A program made the translations under genes and the position numbers. The notes beneath the pieces are model-generated. The model did no database searches. It was given only the letters and a program-made list of their open reading frames with translations, and had not been told where the DNA came from. Of a stretch of DNA of 64,000 nucleotides, positions 1 through 11,354 are shown piece by piece. Source of the DNA: Hirsutella rhossiliensis. Lineage: Eukaryota; Ascomycota; Sordariomycetes; Hypocreales; Ophiocordycipitaceae. Location: assembly GCF_020360975.1 (NCBI RefSeq), contig NW_025408682.1, positions 1,036,501 through 1,100,500 of the forward strand, read 5' to 3'. Position 1 is the first letter of the stretch. Each line of letters starts with the position of its first letter.

Positions 1-672
1 GACACGCCAGAAAACGGCGAGCCTGTGTATATGCATGGCAAGGTGATCGATGTGGAGAGCGGCGAGCCTTTGCCAGATGCCACCGTCGAGGTCTGGCAGG
101 CATCGACCAACGGTAAGTCTTCGTCTACGGCTGTAAAGCGGCCATTTATATTAATGTGGTCGTTGAAACAGGCCTCTACGAACAGCAAGATCCGAAGCAG
201 CAGGAGCACAACTTACGAGGGGTCTTCAAGACGGATTCTCAAGGACAGTACTTCTTTCACTGCTTACGTCCGACGCCCTACCCGGTAAGTCTCTAGTCTC
301 GATCGTGATCAGCTGGTGCAATGCTGATACCCGCAGATCCCGCGAGATGGCCCGGCAGGCAAGCTGCTCGACTTGATGGACCGCCATGTCTTCCGGCCAG
401 CACACATCCATCTAATGGTGAGCTTCAGATCCCCATCCTCTCGAGCGCGGGCCTCTCATCTCACTCGCATTTGCTGACCAAGTCGCTAGGTTTGTGCGAG
501 CGGTTACAAGACATTGGTCACTCAAATCTTTGACCAAGGCTGCAAGTACCTGAGCAATGATTCCGTCTTTGCTGTCAAAGACGAATTGAAGGTGCAATTT
601 GATCCCCGCAATGGCGATGCTATAGCTAGACTGGAGCTTGAGTACAATATTAGCCTTGCCAAGACTGCTTGA
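1..672 (+). CDS. Intradiol ring-cleavage dioxygenase (hydroxyquinol/catechol 1,2-dioxygenase type), 5'-truncated by window edge
   Basis: Four exons are visible (1-112, 172-284, 337-417, 490-672), joined by 59-, 52- and 72-nt GT..AG introns, giving 162 C-terminal residues and a TGA stop at 670-672. The family oxidatively opens catechol or hydroxyquinol between the two hydroxyls using Fe(III). All four iron ligands of the family can be seen: the Tyr in GLYEQQD, the Tyr in PTPYP, and the two His in RPAHIH. The [14 protein letters not shown] and final [11 protein letters not shown] segments are also typical. Family members are about 300 aa, so roughly 130-140 N-terminal residues lie outside the window. 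The gene converges tail-to-tail on an FAD aromatic hydroxylase, which fits a shared degradation pathway. The family call is firm; hydroxyquinol rather than catechol as substrate is inference. Confidence 0.9.
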
Positions 673-1078
673 GGAGAGAGGATGGGAGCGGAACGAATGG
701 TCTTTGGTAAAGAATTGAGTGGGCCGCAGAAGCTGTGTTTGGTGTGAACTGGTGAAGTGCTCGGTATGCTCGTCGAATAGTGTAGATTCTGGGCGATCTG
801 AAAAGATTCGGTCTCCAAGTCAACTTACAGTGCTAAAGCTTGTTAGGATGAGCTACCAGCTGAGCACGAATCGGCATCTTTATTATCGCATTATACGTAT
901 GCCCCTAAAGTGACTTCGCCTGTAGTCCGGCATGGATATGTCTTCAAATCGAAGCGAGCACGCAAAAAGACCGCTACGTCTCGGCAAGTGGAATAACTCG
1001 AGATATATATACAGCCATAACATGTAGACAAATCAATACCAAAAACGATTTACAACAAGGAACATGATCGATTATTAT
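673..1078. other. Convergent intergenic region, 406 bp
   Basis: Lies between the stop codons of the dioxygenase (+) and the FAD monooxygenase (-), so it holds the two 3' untranslated regions. It becomes AT-rich toward the monooxygenase end (about 990-1080). No further gene seen. Confidence 0.6.
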
Positions 1079-2613
1079 CTAGCCTCCAACCGTGATACCG
1101 TTGGGCAACTCAAGTCCGATTGGTAAGCCGCGAATGAACTTGTCAGGGAACTCGACGCCGCGCCGTGCTGCGAGCTGTTCCTCGATGTCCTTGTACATAT
1201 CATATCTGAGATGCAAGTCAGCGACTGTAGGACCATTGCCTTTGGCGAGGCTTACGCGTTCATTTCTTCGATGGTCAGAATCTTGCCCGGATCCTCCACT
1301 TTGTATGTAGGGATGTTCTTGTTAACCGAGAAGCCTGCACCCTGCCATCAGCAAATGAGAGTCGCGCAGTGAGTAGTGGCCGGGACGGTATACCTATCCT
1401 CTCGTTTATGTTGTAAGCCGCTTTGGCGGCGGCGGCTTGCACACGAGTGACGCGCGGCAGCCGTACTTCGTCATATACGGAAAGTGCCTGGGCGATGTTG
1501 CCCTTGAAGTTGCTCTTGTTGAAGAGAATGCCAAGTGCGGCTGCATCCTCGATTGCCATGCACGCTCCCTGGCTCTGGTGCGGCATCATGGGGTGGCCGG
1601 CGTCGCCGAGCAGGCAGACGTTGCCGCGGTGGATGTACGGGTACGGGTCGTGAATCCACAGGCGCCAAGGACGAATCTCCTTTCCAATGGCCAGGTGGCT
1701 GAAGACTTGTCGATCCAGCTCAGGGTATGGGTTCAGGAGCTCCTCGACCGGGCGGTCCTCTCCGCCCCAGGTCTGGTTGGCGTAATCGCCCCTGTCGCGG
1801 GGAAAGAAGCAGTAGTAGGAGAGCAGCTTGCCGTCGTTGCACGGGGATAAGACAATCTTGTCCCATTTGCCCTCCTGACCACCCCAGTACTCCAGGGCAC
1901 TGTCTTTGGAGTAGTCGACAAGGCCGGCCTTGACGGCCTCTTCGGTGGTGACGTTTGTGTGCAGACAGCTCTGATCAGCCGGCCGCTTCTCCGGTTTGAT
2001 GCCTATCGCCCCTCTAACGGCAGACCCAATGCCATCCGCGCCCACAATCAGATCATGTCGGACGACGGCGCCGTTCTGGAATGTGATCTTGCCGCCGAGA
2101 ACATCGACGTCTCGACACTTTTAGAGGAGACGAGCGTATATGGTGTAAGCCGCGGTCTGGTGAATACTTCTGCGGGCACAAAGCTCTTACCTTGTGATTG
2201 ACGAGCAGCCTAGCAGGCGGCCCTTCGCCCTCCCCTTGCAGTGCACATTCCTTAAGCATGGCGTGCATGTACTGGCGATGGAACATGTTGTAGACATAGC
2301 CCCATCGCTCCTGGTAGTCGTCGAGGTCATACACACTTACGGGCTCGCCGGTTTTCCAGTCTCGGTTGATGAGCTTCTTCAGCACCACGGGGTCGCCCTT
2401 GGCGACATCGACATCCCACTCGTGAAGCCAGCGAGTTCCGTTGGCAGCGCAGGATACTGACGCACCAACCTCGCCGGCAAAGTCCGACTTTTCGTAAATG
2501 GTGACCTGATGGCCGGAGCGCCGGAGCGCGATGGCCGCCGACATGCCGCCGATGCCGCCACCGATGACGCCGACATTCAGTTGCCGCCAGGCAGGCATGT
2601 TCTGAGAGCCCAT
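1079..2613 (-). CDS. FAD-dependent aromatic-ring monooxygenase (salicylate hydroxylase-like)
   Basis: Four exons on the minus strand (2191-2613, 1394-2117, 1256-1334, 1079-1205) with introns of 73, 59 and 50 nt give a 450-aa protein. The class A flavoprotein hydroxylase motifs are all present: GGGIGG at residues 18-23 in a Rossmann start, ADGIG at 168-172 (the DG motif), and LLGDAGHPMMPHQSQG from about residue 300 (the GD motif contacting FAD and NAD(P)H). Such enzymes hydroxylate phenolic acids, often with decarboxylation, to catechols or hydroquinones that intradiol dioxygenases then cleave. Length is normal for the family (about 420-460 aa). The adjacent dioxygenase and Zn2Cys6 regulator support an aromatic catabolic role. 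The acceptor of intron 1 was placed just after an in-frame TAA, which joins the frames cleanly. The exact substrate cannot be read from sequence. Confidence 0.92.
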
Positions 2614-3280
2614 CTCGAGTCTATCTGCCAGTTCAGGCTTCTTGAGCTTTGGAGGGTCAAAAGCAACGCAACTTGGCTAGAGCTTTCAGCCTTGGTTATT
2701 ATTTGCTTGCCTTAAAGGGACCTCGGAAGTCTTCGTCAAGCCGACGCAAGGGGGCTCGTCTGCCGGGCACAAGTCATATATATCTCGAAGTGCCACCAGT
2801 CAGACTTCATTATACTCTTTCCTTACACATTCGCCGCTGGAGCCCTGGATTGAAGTTTACTTTCCATCCGCTACCAGCGGGAGTGCGCTATCCGACACGT
2901 CGGCTACGGCCCCGCCCGCGACTCCGTCGCATCGCTGCGTACGGGCTTGACTCCCCAGTCAGGTTGCTCCCGCTGTCGAGGTACATGCGGTCACATGGAG
3001 CATGAGTCCAAAAGATAGCGGGGAAGTTCTGAATATGTGCTGTCTTGCTCTGCTTGTGAACATTGCATGCAGAGAACATGTGAAGCGAGATACGAGGTGA
3101 CGCGAGCACTGCCAGTTCGCATCACCCCCATTGGTTAAAGCAGAAGCATGAACAGCGCGTTCTCCAAAAGTTGTTTCAGTTCTCGCGTTGCTCACATGTA
3201 GGCAGACGGCCACTTTCTGTTCATCTTCCAAGCCGACGGACGAGGTCTCTGCGCAAGACTCGAGTCGATGCGAAGTGGTG
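2614..3280. other. Intergenic region, promoter side of the monooxygenase
   Basis: 667 bp between the start of the monooxygenase and the stop of the regulator gene, both on the minus strand. It should carry the monooxygenase promoter. It contains a CCG-N6-CGG sequence (listed separately). No ORF with protein-family similarity was recognised. Confidence 0.5.
2892..2903. promoter_or_regulatory. Candidate Zn2Cys6 binding site, everted CCG-N6-CGG
   Basis: The sequence CCGACACGTCGG is an everted CGG pair with a 6-bp spacer, about 280 bp upstream of the monooxygenase start. Zn2Cys6 dimers commonly bind paired CGG triplets. The same spacing occurs upstream of the neighbouring regulator gene (6028-6039). 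In GC-rich DNA such a match can occur by chance. Confidence 0.3.
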
Positions 3281-5651
3281 TTAAGAAACAAAGGGGAAGC
3301 TATCCCAATGCGAAATCTCTAGAGTGTCCCAGCCAAGAAACACTTCCTCTCCCGGGTCGAGTGGCGTGCGGTTTCCACACAACCAATTGTCCCACTGGTC
3401 CATTGCGCGCGGCGCAACATCTGCCGAGGGCATTGGAGGTTGTTCGTCTCCCTCTGCGTCGCAATCGGGGGCGTTGCTGCATTGGAGCGTTAAAATCCTC
3501 GACACATAACGACTCCTTCCCTTGAATGCCGATCTCTCGCGCTGCTTTGATATGGCTTTGGCCAGAAGCGTTAATATTTCATGGTAGTGCGCCGCTTGGG
3601 GACTCGATGTCGCGAGGAAGCTCAGGATATCCCGGGCACCGCCAAAAGCCGATTCAATGACATGGTCGATGGACCTTTTTTCAAAGAGGTCAAATCCCAG
3701 AACTAAGCCTGCTGCAAATACCAGAGCCCTGGACAAGTGTTATAAAAGTGACTCGGACGAGGGCGGGTAGGTAGGTGGCGAGCCTCTTACTTCATGATGC
3801 ACATGTTGCCATACAAGAGCTTGGCCTCTCGCGCCTCGATGCAGGTTTGGACCAGGAAGACCGCTGCATCGAGGCAAGCCGAGGCTATATGAGAGCGAGC
3901 CAGGCCGCCGCTGACAGGTTGGGCAGTAAGGCTCGATATCAGGACGGGGCGGGTGGCCAACATGACGGCAAAGTAGTAGAGGCATGACACGTGTATGCTC
4001 CCAATGGCGGCATCGTGCGGTTTGTTCTCGGCGGCATCCACGGCAATGGAGACGCTGCGGAGACATTGGGGCAGCTTCCTCTCCCACGCTTGGATCTCGC
4101 CGAGAAGCTGCTCCACCAGAGGCGTCGTTAATTCCTTACGCTCGTATAGCGTGTCGACAATGCCGTTGATGATGGAGACGATGTGATGCGATGCAATGAG
4201 ACGTTTGGTGTCGTCGTTTGGACTCGCGATCGACATGTCTTTGATGATGGCCTCAATGTCAGAATGTAGGCCTGCTGTAGCTGCTGGACGCCCGAGGATG
4301 GAGTTGGCAAGCATGTCGACAATGCGCAAGCTGATCCAAACCCGTAATCTACGAGCCGGACGAGACCCGTTAGCGCGCATCCTTCAAGGACAGTAGTCTC
4401 CCCGGCTTTCCCACACCTGATACTGTCATGCCGGCCAGCCATGTCCGTATATGACTCACGGCTGTGCAGGCCGAGAGCCACGGCAGCCCGCGTTGCGATG
4501 CCAAGGTACATGAATGCCGCGTTTCGCCGGCACTCCCCTAGAAGATAGAAGGCCATGAGAAGGAAGCAGCGGACAATGTCGATGTCAGGGTCCTCTAGCA
4601 TCCCCTCAAACGCCTGCGACCGGGCTCGGCGGAAATAGGGTTGACCAATGTCCCGGGCCGTCTCCGGAGACTGCACCTGTGCTCCGATGGCGATGACAAG
4701 GCCCAGAGCTGCTCTCCTCTGCGCGCTGCAATGCACGTCGTTTATCAAATCACCAACAGCCGCCGCTTGAAGCTCCGAGGATGTAAATATATCGATGAAG
4801 CCTTCTGTCTGGGGCCGTGGTCAGCGGTATAGGGGCTTGAGACGACGACAGCATATACAGACATACCACGGCGCGGAAGCAGTGTGATAGGCCAACTTTT
4901 GTCGTGACATCGAGATGCGATGCTTCGAGAAGGCGTGGGTCGCTGTCAGACGGGGGAGGCTCCTTTTCGAGCATGGTATCGCTCTGGGCGTTGTGTGAGA
5001 ACTGCGAGGGGCCAATCTGCTCGGCCACCACTCGGCGAACAACCTGCAGAAAGGAAAGCGACGCGGCGCCGCCTACATACACTGCTCATCGCGGGTCAGC
5101 AAAGGCTCAGATGCTCCGAGACAAACGACGCTCGAGAAATCATTGCCGTGCTCACCCCGCTCACCACGCATGTTTAGGAGCATCCGCGAGTGAAGATTGG
5201 CTGACATGGGCGACGACGAAGCCGCCGGCCCTGACAGACGCTGTTGTTGGGCACCGCCCGGACTGCCGGAGACGTCGACGCTTCGCCGCGACTCGGACGG
5301 CGACGGCGGACGAAAGTCCTCGCCGGGTCCCGCTGCATCGGAGGCAACCTCGTAGATGGCGCCACCCGCAGGGGACGAGCTCGGCGGGCGCGGGTCCGGA
5401 CCCAGCAGAGACAGCTCGGGGCTCACCGCGGGGGGATCGGTGGCCGGGGCCGGAAAGCCCTGTCTGGATCCCCGGGGCCGCAAGGAGATGCAGCACTGGT
5501 TGCCGATGCCCCGACGCAGGCAGTGGACGCAGGGGACCGTGCCGCTGCACTTCTTCTTGACCTCGCGGCAGAAGTTGCAGGCCTCGGCGGCCCGGCGACG
5601 CTGGCTCGGCAGCACCCGTGGACGGGGCATGGCGGGCGGTGGCGGCACCAA
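3281..5651 (-). CDS. Zn2Cys6 (fungal Zn-cluster) transcription factor with fungal-specific middle homology region
   Basis: Five exons (5156-5651, 4867-5081, 4417-4808, 3791-4348, 3281-3728) with introns of 74, 58, 68 and 62 nt give 702 aa. An internal Met at 5630 would give 695 aa. The N-terminus has a canonical binuclear zinc cluster spaced C-x2-C-x6-C-x5-C-x2-C-x8-C, preceded by basic residues. After a Pro/Ser-rich linker comes the typical YVGGAASLSFLQ segment, then the fungal-specific domain, including ALGLHSRESY and RLRVWISLRIVD-LANSILGRP. The first intron has two possible GT donors in the same phase (5155 or 9 nt upstream); the one giving RGERVYVGG was preferred from family resemblance. 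It sits between the aromatic monooxygenase and an SDR, so a pathway-specific regulator is the likely role. That role is inferred from position only. Confidence 0.92.
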
Positions 5652-6250
5652 GGATGTCTAACCCGCCTGCCCGCAGGAGCTGCTAGACTTGGCGTTGTGT
5701 TTTGCCTGTTGAGCGGCTCGCGAGAGTGCATGAGCGAAGACGGTGGCGGCCGGGTACGGAAGCTTGCGGGTGTCCAAATCTCGAGCGCCGACGGCTGCCG
5801 ACGGCTGTCCGGGGGTCTCCATCCATTTCCCCGCCCCCGCAAAGCGCCAAGATATTTAGCTGCCGTCGGCTACGTCTGTATCTTGCGGGGGGACAATAAC
5901 TAGTTCAAGCACGTTGCGCCTAGCCTAGTATCACTTCCGAAGCGCACAAGGGTCGCGCTTTGATGGAAGCCTGGGCTAGTTAATTAACTAACCTACTGGA
6001 CTCGGAATAGTTCACACAGTGTGTCTTCCGGCTCATCGGATACCGTCGTAGCAGACACCCAAACTCCAACCTTGACAATGACACACGGGTGGGCAGGCCC
6101 CGCAAGGCGTCGATGCAGGTAGATCTACCACGTCAATGATGATAGATGCCACATCTTCGTCCGGGGTACGTAAGCCCTTTCCGTATGTATTCCTTGATTT
6201 CAATGGCCTAACGCTCAATACGGACGAGGTGGAAACCGAAGCGGTCACCA
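5652..6250. other. Intergenic region, promoter of the Zn2Cys6 gene
   Basis: 599 bp between the regulator start (minus strand) and the stop of the SDR gene (minus strand). It holds the regulator promoter and the SDR 3' end. It includes a second CCG-N6-CGG element (6028-6039) and an AT-rich stretch near 5975-5995. No gene was recognised. Confidence 0.5.
6028..6039. promoter_or_regulatory. Candidate Zn2Cys6 binding site, everted CCG-N6-CGG
   Basis: CCGGCTCATCGG, about 380 bp upstream of the regulator start codon. It has the same triplet orientation and 6-bp spacer as the site at 2892-2903, consistent with autoregulation. Two matches in about 1.3 kb of GC-rich DNA is suggestive, not proof. Confidence 0.3.
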
Positions 6251-7427
6251 TCAAACCGTGGCGCGCACGGCCTCTTCGAATTTATCTAGACTCGGACACC
6301 ACTCGTTTTGGAGTTTCTCGTCGAGTGTCTTCTCATACACCTCCTTACCCCACCACTCGCCCCAGCTCGTCAAGAAAATGCGCTCCGGGTCAGCGGGAAA
6401 ATCGTCCCTTGTGAAAGCGGCCAATATGCTCTTGGCACCTGCGAGGCAAGTCAGTCGCGTCTCAACGCCTCAAAGTCTTGTTCTGGTGACGGCTGCGTAC
6501 CCTCGGGGACTCCCTTGGCATCGGGCATGTCCATTGACGGTTTGAAAGAACTCGATCGCCCGAGACCCGTGTTGGGGATGAGGCCCGGCGAGACGGCGAC
6601 GACCTGGCAGTGGCCGGCGAGGTTACGACGCCACCAATGGGCGCCCAAAAGCTGTACAAACTTGCTCTCGCTGTAGACTGACATGAAGCCTTCGCCGGAG
6701 CCGGCCTGGAGGTGCTTCTGCAGGGCGCCTGATCATGGCGGGTCAGACATTGACAACGGGCCTCTCCGGCTCCGAGGGGGACGTACTCGTGTCGGGCACA
6801 TTGCGCACCGCCCCGGAGGACACAACGACGATGCGAGACTTGGAAGAGACCAGCTTGTCTCGCAGCAAGTGAAGCAGGTGGTGCTGGGCTAGATATCCTT
6901 CAGCGACTACGGCCACGGCGAGAAACAAACGACCAGACGAGCAGGCAAGGCCGTCGTCGAGCGCCCGACCATGTAGCGTGGCTACTCACCGAAGTGGTTG
7001 ACAATGGCAGCGTCGCACCACTTGTACTTGTGCGGCGGCTTTTCCTCTGCACTCTTGATCATGCCAGCGTTGAGCAGCAAGTAGTCGATTTTGCCCTGGT
7101 CAACCTTGTCGAGTGCCTGCCGAGCAAAGCTCTTGACCTTTTGGAAGTCGAGGAGGTCGAGATCCAACACCGTCACGGTATGCGTGTCGCGGTTATACTC
7201 GAGCTTGTCAAAGGCGGCCACGGTGGCCTTGACCTCGCGCGCTCCCAGTACGATCCTGTAGGGCTGGGACCGCCCGAGAAGCTGCTTGACGGCCTCGAAG
7301 CCCTGCTCTCCGAATCATTAGCGTTTAGCTCCAACAAGACTCCTTGCTACCACGGGAACGGTGGAAGGAGACGCACCAGGCCAGAGGAGACGCCCGTGGC
7401 GACAACAGTTTTTGCGACGGTCGCCAT
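6251..7427 (-). CDS. Short-chain dehydrogenase/reductase (SDR)
   Basis: Five exons (7377-7427, 6990-7302, 6787-6888, 6501-6728, 6251-6438) with introns of 74, 101, 58 and 62 nt give 293 aa. The nucleotide-binding TGVSSGLG is at residues 11-18, NAG follows LLL, VVVSSGA carries the catalytic Ser (about 146), and YSESK gives Tyr174 and Lys178. The motif N-S-Y-K is therefore complete and the enzyme should be active as an NAD(P)(H) oxidoreductase. Each splice junction joins a conserved block in frame, for example HF|AQHHLLHLL and PDT|SALQKHL. It is adjacent to the aromatic-catabolism genes and transcribed in the same direction as the regulator. Whether it reduces a pathway intermediate is unknown; SDR substrates cannot be inferred from sequence. 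Confidence 0.9.
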
Positions 7428-8138
7428 GACTGAAAGGTCTCTATCCGTACTTGGGATGCGATTCAAAGCTTCGACGCGCCGAGGGCCGCCTTTTCTTGAG
7501 CAGCTTGGTCTTTGGGGGGTGCTGGGCGCTCTTGGGATGCGGGGTTATCGGGGTTTACCTGCGTGGTTGATGTCATAGCGGCCAACACCCTCTAGACACG
7601 TACTATCTCCGGGGTCAGGACAAGTACTCTGTACTGTAAGACAGACAAGCTAGATCAATCTGGCAGGGTGGTGAATTGAGTGTGCCAGGATGTTCGGGGT
7701 TATGGGAAACCGGTGAGAAGTTCAGATCCTTGCATTAGCCGTGCATCCAGCCTATCCGTCTCACCACTGCTGGCTTTGGCTCGGCTTTCTTCATCGTGAC
7801 ACTGCCTCAGCCCGTCTCCTCCGACCATGTGCTGGCTCTCGTCGGACTTGGGTGAGTTCAGTCGCAATGGACAAGGCCGGAAACGGACAGGTCGGGCCCG
7901 ATCTTACTTGCACCACAACCGACCGACGTGGGAGCTCTTAGGCCTTGACCAACAACGACCATCGCCTTGCAGCACGCAAACCTTCATGGCTGCAGTCGGC
8001 AAGCTTGAGACTTCGTAATCAACGTAGAATGTGCGCCCCATCTGTTACGCCGTGAACGTCTGTACATTGAAAACCAGAAGCCTCCAACGCCCTTGGTATC
8101 CCCAAGATTAGCGAAGCAAGTGGCTCCGTGCCCTGACT
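7428..8138. other. Intergenic region, SDR promoter / KEX1 3' side
   Basis: 711 bp between the SDR start and the KEX1 stop, both on the minus strand. Only short unsupported ORFs are present. It would contain the SDR promoter and the KEX1 terminator; no distinctive element recognised. Confidence 0.5.
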
Positions 8139-10154
8139 CTATGACGTGTTGTCGCCGGCGTCTCCTTTCGTCACCCCATTCCGCGGCTTCAAGTTTTCCA
8201 TCTCTTCTCCATCACTGTCGTCGCCTATACTGTACCTGCTCTCCCCTGGCACTGCGGAGCTCTCTACACCAAGGTCATCCAAACTTGTCTCGTCGAAAGC
8301 AGTGGCTTCGAGGTCGTCGGAGCTCTGTCCTCCGCGGAAAGCAGCCGTGCGAGGGTTACCTTGACCAGCGTGATCTTCGCCGCGCAAGGCACGATAGATG
8401 GCGCCCTTGCGACGTTGACGCCAGATGAAGTATCCCCACGCCGCTGCAGCCATGGCGACGATTACGAGAACCGTTTCGCCCGATTTCCTATACGCAGCCC
8501 ACTTGGCTTCCTCAACCTTCTTCCGCGTCTCCTCCACGCTCTGGGTGTGATTGGAAACACCGCCAACCGTCGTCTCGGGCCCCTTCTCGCCGTCGATGCG
8601 GCTGTCGGTCGGCTCGCCCCCAATACTGCTGATATCGACACCCATGAACCGGTCAAGCATGTCGCGGGAACGCCGAGGAAAGTCAAACGGGACCATGTGA
8701 GAGGCGTTGTGATAAAGTACGTATGTCAAGTTGCGGGCCTCTTGCCAAAAGCCGGCAACCTCGCCTTCAAAGGTCCAGGTTCGGCGAGGGGCCCAATTAC
8801 CGGGCGTGACCTCGAAGCCCTTGCCGCCGCTCCACTCCAGATTGTCGATCATGAGTTCGGTTCCCATGTGGTTGCAGATAAGGTCCTCGGCTCCGGAAAA
8901 GAAAAGCACTGGCACTTGTTTGATCAGGTCCGGGAGCAGCTGATCTGCGGGCTTGGAGTTCTTCGACCGGAAAGCAGACCCGACAGCGCCACTACACTCT
9001 TGCCAACCCGTGTTTCGTTGGTCGCTGACGTGCAGCGCACGAATGACGGCCGGCCTCCTCAAGTAGGGAGTCAGGCCCTTGAGGTCCGGGGGCCAGTTCA
9101 TGCCGCAGCTAGGATATGAATCTCTCAACCGCACGTCGTACATGTTGTAGCACGCGTTGTCGCCGGAGCCGGTGCTGGCAATCCTGAGCAGGGTCGACAA
9201 GACATCTTCGCACTCGTTGTAGTTGACATGGCCCGGGTTCGTGGACAGCATCTTGTCGCAGATGCGCTGCTTGGCCAGCAGCTGGTTGGCAATTTCCGAG
9301 TCTTTGTCGACGAGGCCCTTTTGCAGGGCAAACTTGAGGTAGGCCTGGTATTGCGCTTTGGGAGACACCCAGCCGTTTCCAATCAGGAGACCCTTCAAGT
9401 TCCATTCGTTTCCCGGGTTCTTCTTGTTGCGGTCCACGATGCTCTTGGCAATGTAGGGAATGTATTGTCCAGCGAAGGACTCGCCTGCGATGTAGATCTG
9501 CCCGAAGTCAGAGAAGGACGTGGTTATGAGGGAGGCGGCACGCTTACATGATCTCGATCGTATTCGGGGAACAGGGCAAAGAACTTGTCCAAGAACTGGA
9601 CAAATTGCTCGGCCATGGTGTCAAGCTCGTGGACAAAGCTGTCCGTGTCGACGAAGCTAAAGCCTGTCCCTACCGGGTTGTCGACGAAGAGAAGGTTGGC
9701 AAACTCGTTCCACGAGCCGTTATTCAAGACGAGATTCTGTTCGTCCTTGACCCTGTAGGGGCCAACTTCCATCAAAGCTCCATCCTCGGAGCTGCAACCC
9801 GGGCCGCCATTGACCCAAATGACGGTCCGTTGGCGATTCGCGATGTGCTTGTTTTGAAAGTGCCAAAAGAACATGTTCCCATGGTGCTCGGGCGTCACCT
9901 CGATGTGACTGCGAAGGCGAGGCGCGCGTCAGCTCGGGCTAGATCAGACCGGGGGGCCGCCATGTTGCAAAGGGAGGGGCTTACCCAGCATGCATCTTGA
10001 TCGGAGGCGAGTCTTTGGGAACACCAGGAAGGTCGCGAACAAAGTAGTCGGCGGCACATTTATCGGCGACGGTGCCCAGGGGCCGCGACAGGACAAGGAG
10101 AAGCAGAACCGACCATAGCCGGGCCACGACGAAGGGTGACGACGTCCAGGCCAT
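8139..10154 (-). CDS. KEX1: Pheromone-processing serine carboxypeptidase KEX1
   Basis: Three exons (9985-10154, 9548-9908, 8139-9497; introns 76 and 50 nt) give 629 aa, the usual KEX1 length. The protein starts with a signal peptide (hydrophobic run about residues 11-30), then the S10 carboxypeptidase fold with [10 protein letters not shown] and the catalytic triad Ser184 (GESFAGQY), Asp382 (GAEDLICN) and His444 (NASHMVPFD). A single transmembrane segment lies at about 519-538, followed by a basic stretch and an acidic cytosolic tail. This layout is specific to Golgi KEX1, which trims C-terminal Lys/Arg from pro-peptides such as mating pheromone after Kex2 cleavage, and distinguishes it from soluble vacuolar CPY. 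The start was chosen at 10154 because it leads directly into the signal peptide; upstream in-frame residues are not signal-like. Confidence 0.96.
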
Positions 10155-11354
10155 GGCTGGCGAGGCAGAGGTCGCTCGTGCCGGCAGCGCACGGAAGCCA
10201 ATGGCGAGGCACCGGGGACGAAGAAAGGTGACGGCGCGCTTTCCTCTGCCCTCCCGATGCTGGGTCCTGGACACAGCGACACCCGGACTGGAGATGACGC
10301 ACTGCGAGAGACTGTTTGACAGACGGACGGGGCGAAGAGGGCGGACAGGAGAGGTGGCTCGTAAGATGATGAGGTACCAGGCCCGAAGTACTGCTGCATG
10401 CGCCACCCCAAGGAAGTGTGGCGGGTGGTGTGCGGCTCAGGGCCCCGGAGTCTAGTCCTGATACGGAAATCATGAAATGGTTGGATTTGGTGTAGGGTAG
10501 GCCTGATTGGAGCTTTGCTTCTGGCGATAGATCAACCCGCATCGCCGCACGGTCGGCATTACGTCTACTTTGGCGATGCCCTCGTTGGACTACGGCTGCG
10601 GCTACGGGTGCTTCTGCTGCTGCTGCTGCTTAGGTTAGGGACATCTTCTGGGCTTGGGTTCCAAGCGTGACAGAGGTTTCCACGGCTATCAAATCGGTGC
10701 CGGCGTCGCCATTGCTGGCCAATAGGCTGTTGAGGCTATTAGCAGGCATCTAGGTCGTCGAGGATCCTGATCTCTGCGTCGGAAAGCGGCATCTTGATGC
10801 GTATAATAAAGCTAGATTGTAAAGCTTAGTGCTGAGGGCAACTGCCTCTTTTTCCCTTGACGTCAGAATTCCCCTCATATTGTATGGAGTGTATTTTCTC
10901 AATATAATTTAATCGGAAATAGACCTATATTTGATATAGCCAGTAAAAATCTTGCATGTGGGCTTGTACCGCGCCGGGCTTTTGTAATCCATGTGGACTG
11001 TAGAGGTAGTATACATGGTGGTATTGTCTCAGTGGGCTGGATGTTTCAAATGCTTGGTTAGAAGTTGCACGTGTATGTGGATAATGATTGCAACTGTTTG
11101 TCCCCACTCTAAATAGAAGCTGAACCTCTTCCGCCTCCCTGGCCCATTTCAACATCAAGAAGACAGCCATCGCAAAGTGCTGTCCGTTCGACTGCCCCGG
11201 ACCCCAGCATCGAATCTGTCCAATCTTTCCGCTGACAAGTATAACTCTATTATGTATAATCGGTAGACATACGTGATAGGAATGATCAATTTGGGAGACC
11301 TCTGGAGAGGTCTTGAATGAGAGTATGTAAGGATGTCGTCCTGGACTGGGTAGG
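10155..11354. other. Intergenic region with CTG microsatellite and AT-rich stretch
   Basis: 1.2 kb upstream of KEX1. It contains a short CTG/CAG run (10614-10630) and an AT-rich zone at about 10800-10930. The ORF at 10925-11380 (-) has no recognisable features. KEX1 promoter elements would lie in its left part. Confidence 0.5.
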
